Below are positions 22,799-34,605 of a stretch of 64,000 nt of DNA, one piece after another. Below the pieces are notes generated by a model. The model did not search any database. It worked only from the letters and a program-made list of their open reading frames with translations, and was not told the DNA's origin. The position numbers were made by a program, and so were the translations under genes. This DNA comes from Ilyonectria destructans. Lineage: Eukaryota > Ascomycota > Sordariomycetes > Hypocreales > Nectriaceae. The DNA lies in contig JAHEWK010000020.1 of assembly GCA_020740775.1 (NCBI GenBank), positions 310,001-374,000 of the forward strand. Reading direction: 5' to 3'. The first letter of the stretch is position 1. Each line of letters begins with the position of its first letter.

Positions 22799-23737
22799 AT
22801 GTGTCGTTCATAGAACTGAAGCATCTGTTTCGTGTCAACAAGGAAACCGACAAGCTGATGAGGTGAGGGAGGGATGAACTACCTTCTGCGGACACTTCTT
22901 ATAGATAGTTTGCGTGTCATGCTTAGTCTTCTCGCCGTTCTGCCATATAAGAAAAACGACCAGCTTCCCATTGCCGCCGTCCTCACACGCGTCAATTGTC
23001 TCAATCTCATCCTCCCATGACCCTGAAGGAGGGCTCCAATTCTTGACAGTTGCGGGTGAAGTCTTATCAGCCAAACGCGTCTCGTTTCCTTGCAATCGCT
23101 TAGCAGTCGTGTCAGTGGTGCTCTTTGTCCCCCGTCTTCGCTTTCTGGTCTGAGCCGCTTTGTCTGATTCCTTGAAGATCTTATGTCTTCCACCAATCTT
23201 ATTAAAATACTCGTTGAGAATCTCTTCGCCTGACACCCTAAAGAAAATACGCTAATTAGAAAACTGCAGGATAAAGTAGAGGTGCCTAATACATACTTGA
23301 GATTGTCCTCTGGTTCCCACGTCCAGTCTTTCTTGCTCTCATAGCCCTCCCACTGAACCAGAAATTTGAGAGCTCCCTAGAAAGACGTCAGTTACAGACA
23401 TGGCCCAGCTGGATGCAACATGCTAACATCTCTGTCGATGTAGTGGTTTTTGATCGTCTTTACAATGAAACTAAGATTCGTTAGTATTGTATTAAGCTCG
23501 TAGCAGCCAAGAACCTCACAGCTCATCTTCAAGTTCGTCGTCAACCTCATCTTCATCTTCATCGCTCCCGTCCATTGTGTCGCCCTTGGGAGCTTCGACT
23601 CTGTCCCGGTTCGCGACCAACATTGGGCTCCCCTGAGTGCAGGTCTTAAACTTGCCCCGATTCGAAGATTCGTTGTCACACAGTGCTCCAGGAAACTTAG
23701 CTCTCATCTCGTCCTGCCTACCACAGGGAGCTTGCAT
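22786..23737 (-). CDS. Heterochromatin protein 1 (chromodomain and chromo shadow domain)
   Basis: Exons on the minus strand: 23520-23737, 23428-23470, 23297-23376, 22883-23237, 22786-22824; 735 nt, in frame, 244 aa. An ATG at 23575 would give 190 aa, and 23707 is also possible. The acidic N-terminus (DGSDEDEDEVDDELEDEL) is followed by a chromodomain FIVKTIKNHYIDRDGALKF/VQWEGYE/DWTWEPEDNL with cage residues Phe, Trp and Tyr present, and a C-terminal chromo shadow domain (VKNWSPPSGSWEDEIETID...LQFYERH). HP1 binds H3K9-methylated histone and dimerises through the shadow domain to pack repeats. No stop or frameshift is seen. The last codons (IVIG, stop) seem to derive from the abutting LTR-like sequence. 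It may be an extra copy of a normally single-copy gene. Confidence 0.85.
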
Positions 23738-25189
23738 TAATGGGCTGGCGTTTGTAGCGCGAAACCAAAGCGCCCATCGACTTGCCGTGTGGCGAAACTT
23801 TTGGGGAGGTTGATAAGGTGCAGGCCATCGCGTCGGGAACGGGCGCGTTTCGCGCTCTGTAAAAATTGAAGACCCCCAGGAACGGGGTCGTTACAAGTCC
23901 CCCAAAGGCTACTCCACAGAACAACCAGCGCCCAACTCAGCCAGGGTCGGGAAAACATCGGCGAAACGGCTACCCCACCAATGCTCCTTGGCCTTGCGGG
24001 CTCTCCAAGCCACGGTCCCTTCGTCTCTTCAATGAATTGTGCCAAGGTCACTACTTAGATCCTTCAGCTGTACACCCACCCCAGACGTAGCTCCCTGCCT
24101 ATCGCTTCTCGCCATATGCAGTACACCAGGGCGGATAGGAAATCCGTCTACTGCTCTCCGTCTTGCAGGCGGGTTTTGAGTATACATTAGAACGCCGCCC
24201 TGCGCAAGCAGAAAGCCGTCCAAGACGTTGTTAAGCGCCACAATCTAACAGTCTCCAACTTCCCTGACCAGAAACTCGTCCAAATCCTACAATATTTGCT
24301 GAAAGGAGGCGTATTCCGCTCGAGTAAAGTAGCCCAGTCCGACTTCCCGGAGCTCTTTCCACTACCTGATACACCGCAGGAACGGGAGGTTTCTACATCA
24401 TCGGGGGAGCAAGGACTGGTCCCCGGCCGGTATTTATGGGGCAGACATTCAAGGGGGCGCCTCCATTGTAACCTTGGACTTGCAGGCGCTTTCAAACACT
24501 GTATTTCGGCTCCGAGACCTGTACAGTACCTGTCGCAATAGTGACGGCATCGTGAAGCCGACTAAGGCCAAAGCGCTTGAGGGATGAGACGGCGGCACTG
24601 AAAGATTGGGGAACCTGCTGTGACTACAACTGACATCTCGTCCGAGCGAGCCTAGCCGGTCGATGTAAGATGCGCAGTAGCAAACACAAAGCACACGCTC
24701 ACAGGGCGGGTCGGCCCAACTGAGCAATACGCTGCAGTGATCGTCGTCGCGACAAGCCAGTTGGGTTGAGGTGGGGGAAATCGGACGATGCCATCTACAG
24801 CACCGGCAGCACAGTGCGAGTCCCCGTCCTCCTTTGAGGTGGCATTTTGTCAGCGACGGCACCCCGGTCTTTTGTCTCTTTTTTTGCGCCTTCTTTTTCG
24901 CTGCCTCACGTCATCTCTGACGCCTTTTCCAACCTCCGACGTCTCAGCCAGAGGTGAGTCGAAGTCCCCAAATCAGTCAAAGAAATCCACCCCTGAACCA
25001 CCAACCCCTCCACCCCATCCTCCCATCTTGTTTCTCCACCATGACGTCATCGCTTCCCGTCATCCCCATCCACCTACCGTTGTCGTCTTCGTCCCCGCCT
25101 TGTGCCTCCGTCCTCATCGCCCATCTCCGTCAATATCGTCGTCACCGTCCGTCCTACTTACGTCTAGCTTATCGTTACGTCTAGCTTCT
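23738..25189. other. Unassigned region upstream of HP1 and the bZIP relic
   Basis: A plus-strand frame around 24200-24450 (KAVQDVVKRHNLTVSNFPD..LLKGGVFRSSKVAQSDFPELF) looks protein-like but has no recognised family and is broken on both sides. From about 24850 to 25190 the sequence is pyrimidine-rich and resembles the 5' leader of the bZIP gene. Confidence 0.35.
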
Positions 25190-26437
25190 CGCAGATGCCC
25201 CGACCGACGCAAAAGCCGAGCCGCTCGTGAAATCAGAGGTCGCGTCCAATGCCGAAGCCGCCAAACCCCTTGCACCGCTTCCCTACACCTAACGAATCTT
25301 CCTTGAGGACGGGTTTGACTCCCGGCGGCAGCGGGTTTATGTTCCTTGCGCCCAGTCCCAACTCCCAAGCCCTCTTTGCCCAGCTTGCCAGTGGAGGGGC
25401 GACGCCTAGCACCATAGATTTCCATCGCACTGTTATGAGCGCGGCTACCAAGAGAGCAAACAAACGGTGTTCAGCGACCGTCCGGACAATCCCAACAGGC
25501 TCCGCGTAACGTCTTAACCTCAAGAGATCCCCAAGGGTGCTGTGGTTGTCAAGTTTGAGACGAAGCCCGCATCCCGTCCCTTTGACCCTCACGACAACGA
25601 CGCCGCTAACGGCCTTTTCATGCTTACCCAGGGCAGGAACGGGGCCCAATCGACGAACCAGTTTGCTGTCACTTGGGGCGCAACGAGTCACGCACACACA
25701 GCCCCTGTTGTGCCCCAGAATATGAACACCTCGCCGCAGATGTCAATCGCCAGTGGTGGCTCGATCAGTTCCGCTCGCGGTGTGAGCGAAGGTAGCGTCG
25801 CCTCGGACGATAGCGACCAGACCCGACCCAATATACGAGGCAAGGGTAAGAAGAGCCCGCCCGCCACAAATGGTCGAAGAAAGGCCGATGAGGCTCCCGC
25901 AAAGGCACCCTGGAACAAGAAGTCCAAGGCCAATAGCGGGGCTGTTACTATGCCTGAAGAAATGGATATGTCCGACGAGTCTAACATGAAGTATGATGAA
26001 AACGGAACCAAAACCAACACGACGGATGAGGAGAAACGCAAGAACTTCCTTGAGCGAAACCGGTATGTCTTACTCGAAATTTTAATACATGTATTGAACT
26101 ATGGTTACTGACATGTCATAGTGCTTCTGCAATGAAGTGCCGTCAAAGAAAAAAGCAGTGGCTTGCCAACCTGCGGACCAAGGTGGAGATGTTAAGCACC
26201 GAGAACGATGCTCTGACTTCGCAGATCACCCGGCTGAGAGAAGGAGTGGTCAACCTGAAGACACTCCTTCTCGCACACAAGGACTGCCCAGTTACGCAAC
26301 AGCAAGGTCTCCACAATGCCTTCATGTCTCAGGTTGTCGAACCCTTCAACCCCCAGATGAACCCCTATGGCATGGATGCCCCCATGCCCAATCAACCGGT
26401 CATGGCTGGCCAGGGTGTCCAACGGCGTTTCTCATAG
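25190..26437 (+). pseudogene. Atf1/AtfA-type bZIP transcription factor pseudogene
   Basis: Conserved blocks of a stress-response ATF/CREB bZIP are all present: NESSLRTGLTPGGSGFMF, then KFETKPASRPFDPHDNDAANG, then a Ser/Lys-rich linker, and the basic region NRASAMKCRQRKKQWL plus leucine zipper LSTENDALTSQITRLREGVVNLKTLL. The intron before the basic region (about 26063-26121, GT-AG) is kept. The N-terminal third needs at least three frame changes (near 25285, 25455 and 25535), one of them an extra C in a CCC run. Atf1 acts under the Sty1/Hog1 MAP kinase; this copy can at most make a C-terminal piece from 25542. Confidence 0.8.
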
Positions 26438-27436
26438 AACGAGTTGCAATCCGCCGATATCCAAGGTGAATTGGTTTCCTTGGACGGCAAAATGACTTCC
26501 ATGGATGACCCTTTCTTTCCGCAATGAGGGGGTGGTGGCGTCTCCCTGATAAAGGCGACATCTGAGGGCTCAAACCGCCAATACATAGGGGGCCACGGGA
26601 TTTCGAACTTTTGGCGGCTTGCCAAACTGTGAGGGAACGATCACGTGACTTTCATACTTTATGAATAGTCTCATTTAACTTATTGTGTAAATAGCTTAAG
26701 TCAGAGTTTTCCTTAGGAATCTCTTTCTCTCCTCGTAAACAATCATTTTGCCCAAGTCGCACTCGACCTCGTTCGTGCTCTTGTCCCGTCACACAAACCT
26801 TTTTTTCTTTCTAATCTTCACTTTTCGGCCCGTGCAACAATTCGCGACGAGTGTAACATCCGGACAGGAATCGGTGTCTGGGGTTCGCGGTTAGTGGGCG
26901 AGCCTTTCGGGACTTGCCTGCGGGACCCTTAGGGGGATGTGACTCTCGGAAGGTGAAGATTTGATGAGAGAAACGAACCCGAAATTTCACTTGTACGTAA
27001 GTTTTTGTCAAAGCACATGGGATGTACATCAAAGAGGTGTTCGGCCAGGCGCGATTTACCCTGCCTGGGGGCGTTTTAGGACTCGGAACCACGGTGATGA
27101 AGTCTTTGGTGGTGTTGGGAATTGGCTTTGCAGGTAGCTGTGGGTAACAAGAGCTATATGGTCGAAGGATAGTTGCGCAATCAATCATGATCAGAATAAA
27201 TGCTTTGGTTGAAGTGAGAAATGCGCGATGCCAGAGTGACGGCGGTGAATAGAGATGGAGATGGAGAATGGAAGGAAGAGAGAGATGTAGTAGCTTAAAG
27301 GCTTAATGTCTGGAGTTTCCCCAGGTTCTTGAATAGAAAATAAAAAGGCGACATAGAATTCATTAAAGACTTGTTGTCTATAATTTTACTGAGTTCTTGA
27401 TCAATTAGATATTTTCTCTGTGCTCTCTACGAACAG
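26438..27436. other. Intergenic, no gene seen
   Basis: About 1 kb between the bZIP and DSN1 relics. AT-rich tracts and short frames only. A missing first exon of the DSN1 copy may lie decayed here; an AG acceptor ends at 27436. Confidence 0.45.
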
Positions 27437-28900
27437 GATGACGACTTTCAGTTTGTGCGGAAGTCGAAGAGGGTTAAGACGGAGAAGGCAGATGAGCCAG
27501 AGCCCGTGAAGAAGTCGGGCCGGGGGCGAGGGCGACCAGCCGCAAAGGCACGCGTTACCAAGGATTCAGCACCAGCCAGTAGCGTGGTAGAGGAGGTGGT
27601 GGCGACAGCGACGGCGACGGAAACAGCGAAAACTAAGCCTACGAGGAAATCCACGAGGCGGAAAGCCAGCGTGGACGCGCCCAACGAGGAACCACCACTC
27701 AAGATCTCTAAGAGAGGAACCAGGAGAAGGGCACGAGTTTCAGGGGAAAAGCTGGACGAGGAGGTACCACAGACAAATGGCGCACCGAAGAAACGCGGCC
27801 ACGATGCAGAACCACCGAAACGCGCGGTACCAAACTGGGACGAGTTACCGCAGCATGAGGCACCGATTGCAGCTGCCAAGATCGCGCTCCCGATGAGCGA
27901 CACGCCAGTCATCAACCGGAACAAGGCGATGCGAAAGAAGGGCAACGGAAACCGGCGGAGCAGTTTGGGAATGCGTGGGCGACGAGCGAGCTCCCTCATC
28001 GACAGCGGCCAAACGGCAATTCCGCATCGGGAGGTCGACCCGGCTAGTTTCTACAAGCACATCGAGGCTGATGGCCTGACAGAGCCGCGAAGAATGAAGC
28101 AGCTTTTAACTTGGTGCGGCGAACGTGCTCTGACTAAGAAGCCGCCTCATGGGACGCCTAATGCCATTCTTGGTGGTGAGTAGCCCTCGAATACCTGAGT
28201 GACTAAATTACGAGAAGAGACACTGACTTTTTCAACAGCTCGCACGGTTTAGGACCAACTGCTCAAGGATTTCGTAGCCCGATCTGAGTTCTCGGATTAG
28301 TTCAGCAGAGACGATGATGTGCCCAAGGCGCCTGTGGTCCTAATGCCCAACCCCAGGAATATTGAGCTTGATGAGAAGATTGCACAACTGGAGATCAATG
28401 TTAAGAGGTCAGTGATTCACGGAGAATGTGTTGTATTACGGCTCCTAACTTTTATGCCCAGATTACAAGAGGAAAAGAAAGCTTGGCAAGCAATTCGGAA
28501 ACCACACCGTGAGCAACCGCCTCTGTTCGCCGAGAACGAAACAGACCCCATTGTCTTGCCAGACTTTCATCTCCTGGATCCGGAAGAAGGCAAGATTAGG
28601 GGCTACTTGGCAGACGAGGCGGTCTCATTCGAGGCTATTCGATCGCAAACCGAATCGCGATTGCGTGCCATCCAGTCCTCTCTCGAATTCCACATTGACC
28701 AGCTCTCCGACAACGTCCACAAGTTCGAGCAACGGGTTCTGGTCGCCGGCAAAGAGGCAGAAAAGGTCCTCAGCTTCAGCGCCCTCCGCCTCCGCCAGCG
28801 GAAAGAGCGCGAGAAGACGAGGGCGGGCACCAAGGAAATGCCCGTCATGGAAGTGCTGAGGAGTCTGGGCAACATCCTCCCAGAAGGTCATCCAAGGGTA
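27437..28900 (+). pseudogene. DSN1/Mis13 kinetochore protein pseudogene
   Basis: From the acceptor before 27437 the frame reads DDDFQFVRKSKRVK, an AT-hook-like basic stretch (KSGRGRGRPAAKARV), then the MIS13 core NGNRRSSLGMRGRRASSLI and IPHREVDPASFYKHIEADGL. An intron (about 28177-28238) follows and the frame resumes, but two TAG codons occur at 28250-28252 and 28298-28300 (expected Gln and Trp). Downstream the frame stays intact through LDEKIAQLE, a second intron (about 28407-28461), and ends MEVLRSLGNILPEG. DSN1 is part of the MIND/Mis12 complex linking centromere and microtubule. Both stops fit C-to-T or G-to-A change. The first exon is not found. Confidence 0.85.
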
Positions 28901-29175
28901 GCTACCGATGTCATGATGTCTGGTAACCCAAAGTTGCCGAAGCCGTCATGTCCGGTGAGCTAGGGATAGCCGCCGATGCCATGATGCCATGATGTCCGGT
29001 AAACTAGGAGGAGTTACTGATGCTATTATGCCCGGTAAGCTAGGGATAGCTGCCGATGCCATTCTGTGCGGTAGCCCAAAGTTGCCGATGCCTTCATGTC
29101 CGCTAAGCTAGAGTTGCCGTCGACTTTTGGTCTGATAGACTGGATGGTTCGCCGTCGACTTCATGTCCGGTAAAC
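28890..29175. repeat. Degenerate minisatellite after the DSN1 relic
   Basis: Units of about 50 bp built from GATGCCATGATGTCCGGTAA and CTAGGGATAGCCGCC recur five or more times with point changes. The hAT element at 29176 is inserted at its right edge. Confidence 0.6.
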
Positions 29176-32100
29176 CAGAGTTGGAAATCGATCGTACAGA
29201 TCGATTCCGAGCCCTGATCGATCGATTTATATCGATCATCGCCTTCAATCGATCGATCACTAATTGAAATCGATCGATCGATATCGATCGGCGATCAAAT
29301 CGATCAATGCTGGTCTTCGTTGTTCCTATCTACGGTGATCCTGCCCACCAATTGAAGAACTTGCCTCCAATTATCCCCTTCAAGGAGACTAAAAGGAAGA
29401 GTCGGCTGATAAATACCGGCTTTGCTCCAGGAACGAAGGCACTGAGCCATGGCCACAATATGCCGCCGCAGGCGGGACCTAAGTGGTGTTACCATCCTCC
29501 CGCAACTGCTGAAGTCTCTCTCCGTTTCTGCAGAAGACGATGCGATAGTAAGAAAGTCAACAGCCATATAAGACAGCCGAGGAAAACGCACAACGCCGAC
29601 GTCCCTCCACCAGCCAATTGGGTCAGCTTTGTATGCGATGTTGTCGGCCGGTGGCTCTGACAGATACTGATCAAGCTCGTCCTGTGGTGGCGTCACCGCT
29701 GACTGCTGTTGTCGTTGGCTTTGTCGCTCTTGAGAGTCAGGAGTAGTCAATGACCGACTAAAAGCCAGTCGACGTTCAATATAGTCCAAGGCACTAGTAG
29801 TCCCAGCTGCTGAAGCGTCATTAGAATCTGCATCGTGAGCCTTGTTCTTGTACTTCTCTTCCCAGATGGTCGTTAAGCTTCTCTCATACATCCTCTTCCA
29901 TTCCGAGGTCTGACGAGATGGGAGTTGGTTCCAAAGCCGTTCTAGAGTTCGCCATTTCTTGCAGGGGTGGAATACAACTGACGCTACATAGGCAGTAGAG
30001 GTTAGCTTGCTATAGTAGTCGTTCAGTTTCTTCCATCCGAGCTTGATGTAAACCTTCAAAAGCCTCCGGGTCTTTGCATCCATATCATCGAACAGTTGAA
30101 CCTCTTCCATGATCTGGTCGTCATTCTCTTCAATTATCACTCCTTGAACGGCCAGCTCGAGGTGGTCAAGGAGTATCTCCACCACTTGGAAGTACTCGTC
30201 GAACCCCCCTGATGTTGAGCGTTTGCCAGCAATACCCTCGCCCTGCAGTTGCCTTGAGGCGACCTTGAATGGTTGAAGGATCTTCTGAACTGCAGCAACA
30301 ACCTTCCATTCCTCAAGGGAAAGTGTTTCTTTCAATATTGCGGGTTTGTCTTTTTCTTTGCCGCCTTGGCTAACCCATCGTTCCTCGATCACGGAAAGCA
30401 TCCTGTTCAAGGCTGCGCGTTTCAGCAGAGCGCGCGACGCCATTGCCTCGTCGGATTGCCAGCGAGTACAGACGTTTTGAAACCACGTAAGAACAGGTTC
30501 AGTAGGGGCGATTTGCCGTTGAGCTTCATAAAAGTCCTCGAGAAGTTGACTGCTCGTTCGAAAAGCGACGCCAATATTGTGTAGCTTGCCAAACGGCCCA
30601 AACTTGCGGTACTTGTCCACTTCCTCGGCGTTAATAATCTCAGGGACTGGATACTGTTGCTGACTCTCCTCGGGGACTGTTTCGAGCTCGAAGGCTTCGT
30701 CCATGCTCGGCTCACTGAAGTCGTCGTCCATCGCCAGCTCATTGATGGCCTCGGACAACTGTCGCTGCTCGTCTTCTTCAGTCATAAAGTCCTTATCGCC
30801 CCAGTGAGCAAGCAGCTCGTTGAAATTATCCCTTTTGCTGCCGTACATCATGGCTCTGACTGTCAGATTCAGAAAATGAGGGGCGCAGCGAATGCGACGC
30901 TCAGCCCCGTCGAAATCGAACTCAGTGCCAAGTGCTTCCATAGCCGTATCATTATTCGCAGCGTTGTCAAGCGTGTAGTACCCAATCCTGAAGCCGAATA
31001 AGAGTTAACATAGTCAGTTTGGCAGGTGAGATTTTTGGCCATGGTTTTGTACCTGTCTTCAAGACCAAATGCGCATATTGTATCCGCAACTTCATCTGCA
31101 AGCGCTGCTCCGGTATGGCGCTTCCTGAGACCTGGCAAAGCCAAAAGTATTCTCCACTGTTTCCAATCTTGGTCGATAAAGTGGGCGTTGATACCAAGGA
31201 ATGATGTGTTTTGTCGGGAAGTCCAGCCATCAAAGGTAAAGTGAATCATACTTCTCGCTCTTTGAAGCAGCTCGTGAAGCGGGCCAAGAGCACGATTGTA
31301 CTCGTTTATTAGCAGATTCACGAGCGTCTTGCCGCTCGGTATCTGCCCTTCCTGAAGAGACGGGTTGTTGTAGAGAAGCAGTCGTCTGAAGCGCTCAGAG
31401 TTTACGAGCTTGAACGGGAGGTTATGGTATGTAAGCCAGTCGAGCAGGAGGAGTTAATTCATCTTCGGATCGAATAGCATATGCAGATTGCCGAGAAGGC
31501 TTTGATCCCGAGGGTTCGTTGGATCGGCGCGAAGCATATCAAGTAGATTCCGTTGTGTACCTCCACTTCCGGCAACGGGGCCTGCACATTGCGAAGGTGG
31601 CTGACAAGTTAGCGGGCATTATCGAATGACATGGACATGGGACACGGAGGGATGGCACAAACCATGACCTTGTGCTCCTTTCTCAGATGTCGGACAATGC
31701 CTCCACCAGTTGAAGCGATGTAGACATAATCTGTAGTCTTCGGCCTGTTCCGGAGGAAACATCGCTCGCAGATCCATACGATCTTGTGGGGCCGTGACCT
31801 GTTGTCCTTCATTCTGAATCCAAACTGCCACCACCATGTCCGCTCTCGAGAAGGGTCGTGACCTATCGTGAAACCGGGGAACCGCCTGAATTTATCAGTC
31901 GTCCAAGCCTCATAATCTGGAAATCTGATGGGTGCATATTTCGTTGAGGCTGAACTGGTTGACCGCTCGGAAGGCGGCGGCGTGGAGGAGGCAGCCTCTA
32001 TGTCCTCATCAAACGAGTCCATAGTGATGGGAAGAGTCCACAAACAGTGTAGAGGAGGTCAAATCGAAGGCTGCGAGGCTGATAAGGTCGAACCTGCATA

Positions 32101-32514
32101 TACTCTACTCGGACAAGCTAAGACCTGAGATAATTCCTGGTTGCGACGCGTACAGAGTCCATTGAACCAGGCATTGGCGGAGTTGCAAATGGCACGAGAC
32201 AGAGAGGACAGCTCATATGCTGGGTCATTTCCTGCTGCCACGCGTCGCGTGTGGCTGCCTGGGGCCCCTGACGACTTGCCAGGGTAGACGCGTCCGGCGA
32301 CAGATTCGTCGCGTATCATACTATGAGCTGCCATACGCAACCTACCCGGGAGGACACCTCCGATGTACGTGGCGATCGACGATCAAATCGATCGATTGGA
32401 GGTTTGATCGATACGATATCGATCGATTGACAGGTTGGATCGATCGATCGAAATCGAAATCGAATCGATTAATCGAATCGATCATATCGATCAGTCGATC
32501 GATTTCCAACCCTG
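29176..32514. mobile_element. hAT transposon, ATCGAT-rich ends (full-size copy)
   Basis: Terminal inverted repeats: left CAGAGTTGGAAATCGATCG, right end the complement of CAGGGTTGGAAATCGATCG. The outer 130-150 bp at both ends are packed with ATCGAT motifs, probably transposase binding sites. Flanking 8-mers (CGGTAAAC and AGATACAC) do not match exactly, so the target duplication is decayed or lost. It encodes a hAT transposase on the minus strand. Confidence 0.85.
29304..32022 (-). pseudogene. hAT transposase (BED finger, DDE, dimerisation domain), one nonsense codon
   Basis: Starts at ATG 32022 ([12 protein letters not shown]). A BED zinc finger follows (WICERCF...HLRKEHK), then an intron, a helical region, and a TAA at 31454-31456 in the stretch DPKMN-stop-LLLLDWL where Gln is likely (CAA to TAA). 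The frame then continues through [14 protein letters not shown] (first catalytic Asp), a 65-bp intron (30988-31052), [15 protein letters not shown] (second Asp) and the C-terminal hAT dimerisation domain [26 protein letters not shown]. Apart from the nonsense codon it looks full length. It could have mobilised the shorter relative at 40729-41858. Confidence 0.8.
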
Positions 32515-32909
32515 AGATACACTGCTTTGAAAAAGCGTGCCGTTCAATTTTTCTAGCAGACTTGACGCCTTAAGTAGGGCCATAATGAAGCTACCTAATG
32601 GTTCCTACTGTATTAAAACTCCGGTAGACTGTTGGCTCCTGTTAGATTGGATCATGTACAGAGCATTTGATCAGGTGGTCATGTGGTGACAGCCAGGGGT
32701 CTTCGACCCTTTGCCGGGCACAGCCCGAATAGGAAGGCGGTCAAGGAAGCCTATAACCCCTGATCAACGCTGTGATAGCCTAGCTGAGCAATACACAATA
32801 CACACAGATCTACGGCGAAGTCATCCGAGTGCCACGCTAGTCTTCTGACAGCTCCTGACACACTAACTTATTATTACAATACCTTAGAGGCTTAATTTTA
32901 AGTTATTTT
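32515..32909. other. Intergenic, no gene seen
   Basis: About 400 bp between the hAT right end and an LTR-like repeat. No coding signal. Confidence 0.5.
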
Positions 32910-33155
32910 TGTGAAGGGCTGGACAGGAGTTTGTTCAACAGGCTGTTGCTGTAGGATTGTCTATCTAAAGCTAAAGAGCAAGAAGGAAGAAGGGAAGTCC
33001 TTGGCCCCTAGCAGCTAAGAAAGGAGTATGCTCGCGAGAGCGCTAAGCTTGGCTAAATCCCGGTCCGAGGGAAATCGCCGGGGTCTCGGTGGAGCCCCGG
33101 CGTGGGCCAGGTTCCGGCACAGCCGGAACCCGTACTAAGGCTTCAGCCTGTGACA
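32910..33155. repeat. Solo-LTR-like sequence
   Basis: 246 bp, TGTGAAGGG to GTGACA, the same family as 22565-22798 and, in ends and GC hairpins, the small insertion at 50843-51029. It contains GCTCGCGAGAGCG and other short palindromes. Flanking 5-mers differ. Its right edge joins directly to a Tc1 fragment at 33156. Confidence 0.5.
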
Positions 33156-33357
33156 CAATGCCGCGGAGGGTCGAGGCATGCTACAAGGCTAGGGGTTGGT
33201 ATACAAAATATTAAAGCTACGCCTCTGAGGAATCCAAAAATGCAGTTACTTTTATCGTAGCTAGTCTGTAGCCTGTGGAATTGATGTTTTTATTACGTGT
33301 GTTCCGGTCAGGGTGGTGGTGTACGAGGGGCTGTTGCAAGACTTGTGGCACCCCACT
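33156..33357. mobile_element. Terminal fragment of the Tc1 element found at 50307-51897
   Basis: About 200 bp matching, in opposite orientation, the left end of the 50307-51897 element: CCGCGGAGGGTCGAGGC, CTAGGGGTTGGTATACAAAA, ATTCCTCAGAGG-type motif, and the terminal repeat GGGGTGCCACAAGTCTTGCA. It includes the last codons of the transposase. It is truncated at 33156 by the LTR-like sequence. Confidence 0.75.
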
Positions 33358-34605
33358 TTTAACTAGCTCTCTCTAATCCCTACCCCGCACCAGTACGTCA
33401 TGCCCAGCCCTCCCTTCCTGCTTATTGACATATAAAGTGCTGAAATTTGGCATTTACCTTGTTCGGTATTGTTTATAATTATACATTGAATAGTTTATGC
33501 CCATGTCACGTTCTCTGCGGATAATATTGTCATAATTCGGTCTGTGTGTATTGTGGTTGTGAGTCGTCTCCGAAGCTTGTCCATGCACATGTACCCTTGG
33601 CGCAGCGGGAAGAGAGCTGAAACGCCCTGCAGTGGTGGTGCAACTTGGACAGACACACTTGGGTACCAGCTTACTCGCAGCTGACTCCGAGTCCGTGTGT
33701 CCAACAAACTTATGGTACCTGCCCATGAATGTGCGATTGCAACCCTATCACGAATCGCGCGCATCAACGAATCGCGCGCATCAATTGCTGGGCGACCAGG
33801 TACGAGAGCGACGCAGGGCGACGCCCTATTGCGAGGCTGTAAAGAGGTGGTTGTATTGCATTCTATCTATGTATATCGTACGCATCATGATGGCAGGTGC
33901 AACTAGCCTTGGGCCTTTCCCGCGGTTTGCTGAAGCCGTTTCTCAACCCACGCGCGCGCTCTGAGTTCGTCTTGGTTGGCTCTGAGATTCCTACTAGCAA
34001 GGAAGGCGGGGCCCACCCTTCCTTCCAATGTTGCTGAACCAACGCCCCATCTTACCGCCTTCCATTGCTGGCGATCCACGCTGCGTCAATCGAGATCCAT
34101 TGTTTGGTTTCCGTTTGCAGCTGCCTGACAGGTGCACAGGCAGAGCCAACAACCAGAGGGCACTGTTCAGCGGCTCGCGGCAAGCCGCACTTCATTTGTT
34201 TGCCATCTGCAAACTACTACCAAACGCTCCGTGTGTCGTCCACTCGTTGCTTTTTCCCTCCTTTCAATCACCTCCCATCCACCCAGTGCCCTCTGCCCCG
34301 AGTCTCCTGCAAACACGCGTTCTGCATCTTCCTACTTCTATCGCTCCTACCGCTACCGCATACATCCCGGGCTTTCCCCTACCTAGGTTGAGGTAGTTGC
34401 GCGAGGCTGCTCGGTCGCGCCCAAGGTATCAACGGTCTTAGGGACTCAGGGTCTCAGGCTTGAGCAAGGCAACTGGTTCCTTCTTCCCTTGCGCACGCAC
34501 TCTTGATGGCACTTGACCCAGGATTGGTCTGCTACTCCATATCTTGTCTCACCGTCCCCCTCACTCGCGCATGCTTTCGCGCTCATCTGTGCTGCCAGTG
34601 CCGCG
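33358..34605. other. Intergenic and 5' leader of the coiled-coil gene
   Basis: About 1.2 kb. The last 500 bp become pyrimidine-rich (CTTTTTCCCTCC near 34250), as is usual for fungal promoters and leaders. No other gene is recognised. Confidence 0.45.

Noticed and set aside
23738..24862. Several overlapping 80-140-codon frames upstream of HP1
   Set aside because: No conserved motif, no consistent frame across strands, and none recognised as a family; left as unassigned.
27448..27999. 183-codon minus-strand frame
   Set aside because: It is antisense to the conserved DSN1 exon, which has clear family motifs on the plus strand.
29220..29310. ATCGAT-rich tracts as a possible CRISPR-like or replication-origin repeat array
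   Set aside because: They lie inside the inverted-repeat ends of a hAT element and recur with it at 40729-41858, so they are transposon ends.
30988..31052. Apparent frameshift in the hAT transposase between two minus-strand frames
   Set aside because: A 65-bp GT-AG intron joins the frames exactly, with conserved sequence on both sides.
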